DNA from: Lichenihabitans sp033947565
Lineage (GTDB): Bacteria; Pseudomonadota; Alphaproteobacteria; Rhizobiales; Beijerinckiaceae
DNA length: 64,000 nt
NCBI RefSeq assembly: GCF_033947565.1
Contig: NZ_JARPVX010000011.1
Coordinates: 29,567 to 93,566 of the forward strand
Reading direction: 5' to 3'
In this document: positions 63,171-64,000 of the stretch, one piece after another
Numbering within the stretch: position 1 is the first letter of the stretch
Layout of the letters: every line of letters starts with the position of its first letter
The notes under the pieces: model-generated
Told to the model about the DNA's origin: nothing
Database searches by the model: none
Seen by the model: the letters and a program-made list of their open reading frames with translations, nothing else
Program-made: the position numbers and the translations under genes

Positions 63171-63743
63171 ATGGCGACGCTCAAGGAATTCGAAGAGGCC
63201 CTTCGTCAAAGCGGCATGGTGAATGCCCTGGCGATCCTCGAGCAGATCAAGAAACGCGATCGCGACAAGCGATCGATCGCACCGGCCCGACGCGTCGTCG
63301 GACGTAAGATGACGGCCGAATTGGCACGCACCATCGTCGAGATGCATGCGTCGACCGGCATGACCCAGCAGGAGATCGCCTTCAAGCTCGGCGTCAACCA
63401 GGGCCGCGTCAATGAGGTGATCAAGCGCGGTAAATGGCTGAATGCCGATCCGAAAGCACCGGAAGCGCAGTCCCGCGACAAGGCGATGGAACGCCTGGAT
63501 CACCGGGCCAAGGCGCGTCGCAAGCCGCAGGACAGCGCGGTCGTGACGATCGTCCGGGCACCTAAGGCCGATCACCCCAAGAGCCTGACGCCGCCAACGG
63601 TGTCGCGGCAACTGCCGCTGGCGGCATCAGAGCCAAGCAGCGTGATCAAGGTGCGGTCCACTGCGACGTGCGTGCCATTACGGCGCGACGTTGAGCCGTC
63701 TGCCCCGATCGTATCGGCCCAATTGGCGTTTCTGGACCTCTAA
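63171..63743 (+). CDS. Putative helix-turn-helix protein
   Basis: 190 residues. The centre (about 47-90) has a predicted helix-turn-helix like that of resolvases or sigma factors: MTAELARTIVEMHASTGMTQ, then QEIAFKLGVNQGRVNEVIKR. An N-terminal helical part (LKEFEEALRQSGMVNALAIL) may serve for oligomerisation; the C-terminal 90 residues are basic and low complexity. It is divergent from eutB, so it could regulate it, but it could equally be a general nucleoid or phage-type DNA-binding protein. Family not recognised. Confidence 0.7.
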   Translation: MATLKEFEEALRQSGMVNALAILEQIKKRDRDKRSIAPARRVVGRKMTAELARTIVEMHASTGMTQQEIAFKLGVNQGRVNEVIKRGKWLNADPKAPEAQSRDKAMERLDHRAKARRKPQDSAVVTIVRAPKADHPKSLTPPTVSRQLPLAASEPSSVIKVRSTATCVPLRRDVEPSAPIVSAQLAFLDL

Positions 63744-63842
63744 GGCTCTCAGCTGAGCCTGGCTATCGTTTATGGCCGGGGCGAGCAGGCTCGAGCAGGT
63801 GCGTTCGACAGGTTTGAAGCCCTAGTCCCGGGGATCATGGAC

Positions 63843-63879
63843 CGATGGGCAATCAATTTCACTGAATTTTCGCCCATCG
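63843..63879. repeat. Inverted repeat, 8-bp arms
   Basis: CGATGGGC / GCCCATCG separated by 21 A/T-rich bases, about 70 bases upstream of the strong promoter at the window end. It may be a terminator-like stem or a protein-binding site; nothing more can be said. The rest of 63744-63947 shows no gene. Confidence 0.45.
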
Positions 63880-63947
63880 TTTCAGCAGTTTGCCTTCATC
63901 CGCGACGATCCCCTGACGTTTTTCTGACGGTTTATGGATTTCCCTGG

Positions 63948-63977
63948 TTGACCTCTCATCCGCGTGCATCCTATAAG
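63948..63977 (+). promoter_or_regulatory. Strong sigma70-like promoter at the window end
   Basis: TTGACC (63948-63953), 18 bases, then TATAAG (63972-63977). This is the best sigma70-type match in the window and resembles stable-RNA promoters of Hyphomicrobiales, which carry TTGAC and TATAAG boxes. The sequence after it up to base 64000 has no start codon with a ribosome site, which fits a structural RNA leader (inference). Confidence 0.65.
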
Positions 63978-64000
63978 GCGTTCATCGACGGCGGCGCTGC

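Noticed and set aside
63743..63760. AGGCTC / GAGCCT stem at the stop of the HTH gene as a terminator
   Set aside because: Only six pairs, overlaps the stop codon and has no T-tract; too weak to list as a feature.

Overview
The window is a GC-rich, almost gap-free piece of chromosome from an alphaproteobacterium, most likely order Hyphomicrobiales (Rhizobiales). The basis is gene order and protein style: glyA-ribD-ribE-ribH-nusB, rpsF-rpsR-DUF2232-rplI, fabD-fabG-acpP-fabF-mltG-gmk, lptF-lptG-lptD-rsmA, pepA-holC and def-fmt-truA are arrangements typical of that order. The family is not resolved from sequence alone. I see no IS element, prophage, CRISPR array, tRNA or rRNA gene inside the window.

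Layout. 1-6.2 kb: the end of a membrane protein, a copD / lipoprotein / SOS-associated peptidase group, a CBS protein, hisI-folE, a NifU-like scaffold and yidD. 6.4-14.6 kb: thrS, a palindromic repeat, a stand-alone Lrp-type ligand domain, a secreted three-repeat protein, tusA, an AsmA-like gene with trmO and mobA, and an L,D-transpeptidase. 14.7-19.9 kb: glyA, the riboflavin genes, nusB and galM, closed by a strong terminator. 19.9-22.3 kb (minus): ribosomal protein genes rpsF, rpsR and rplI around a DUF2232 membrane protein. 23.6-29.9 kb (plus): fatty acid synthesis, then mltG and gmk. 29.8-35.5 kb (minus): lipopolysaccharide export genes lptF, lptG and lptD with rsmA. 35.8-38.2 kb: pepA, holC and a small secreted protein.

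38.3-42.9 kb is an accessory-looking sugar-acid island: a UxaA-type dehydratase with a GntR regulator on one strand, and a fumarylacetoacetase-fold dehydratase with a PfkB kinase on the other. 42.9-45.2 kb returns to housekeeping genes (def-fmt-truA). 45.4-54.9 kb is mixed: DUF2147, TerC, an SDR, a secreted DUF1501/DUF1800 pair, an MFS exporter, a TPR-glycosyltransferase fusion and an aldo/keto reductase. 55-64 kb holds argG, folD, a nitroreductase, a C-terminally sorted surface protein, a small glycine-zipper protein behind a general-stress-type promoter, a luciferase-like oxidoreductase, a MAPEG protein, ethanolamine ammonia-lyase (eutBC) and a helix-turn-helix protein. The window ends in a strong sigma70-like promoter whose gene lies outside.

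Most of the window is ordinary. The parts worth following are the sugar-acid island, the surface-protein pair at 58.2-59.2 kb with its GGAAC-N17-CGTT promoter and downstream stem-loops, the eutBC pair without its usual partners, the TPR-glycosyltransferase fusion, and the housekeeping clusters from which commonly linked genes (nrdR, thiL, yicC, surA, pdxA) are absent. I found no clear case of a wholly new system.
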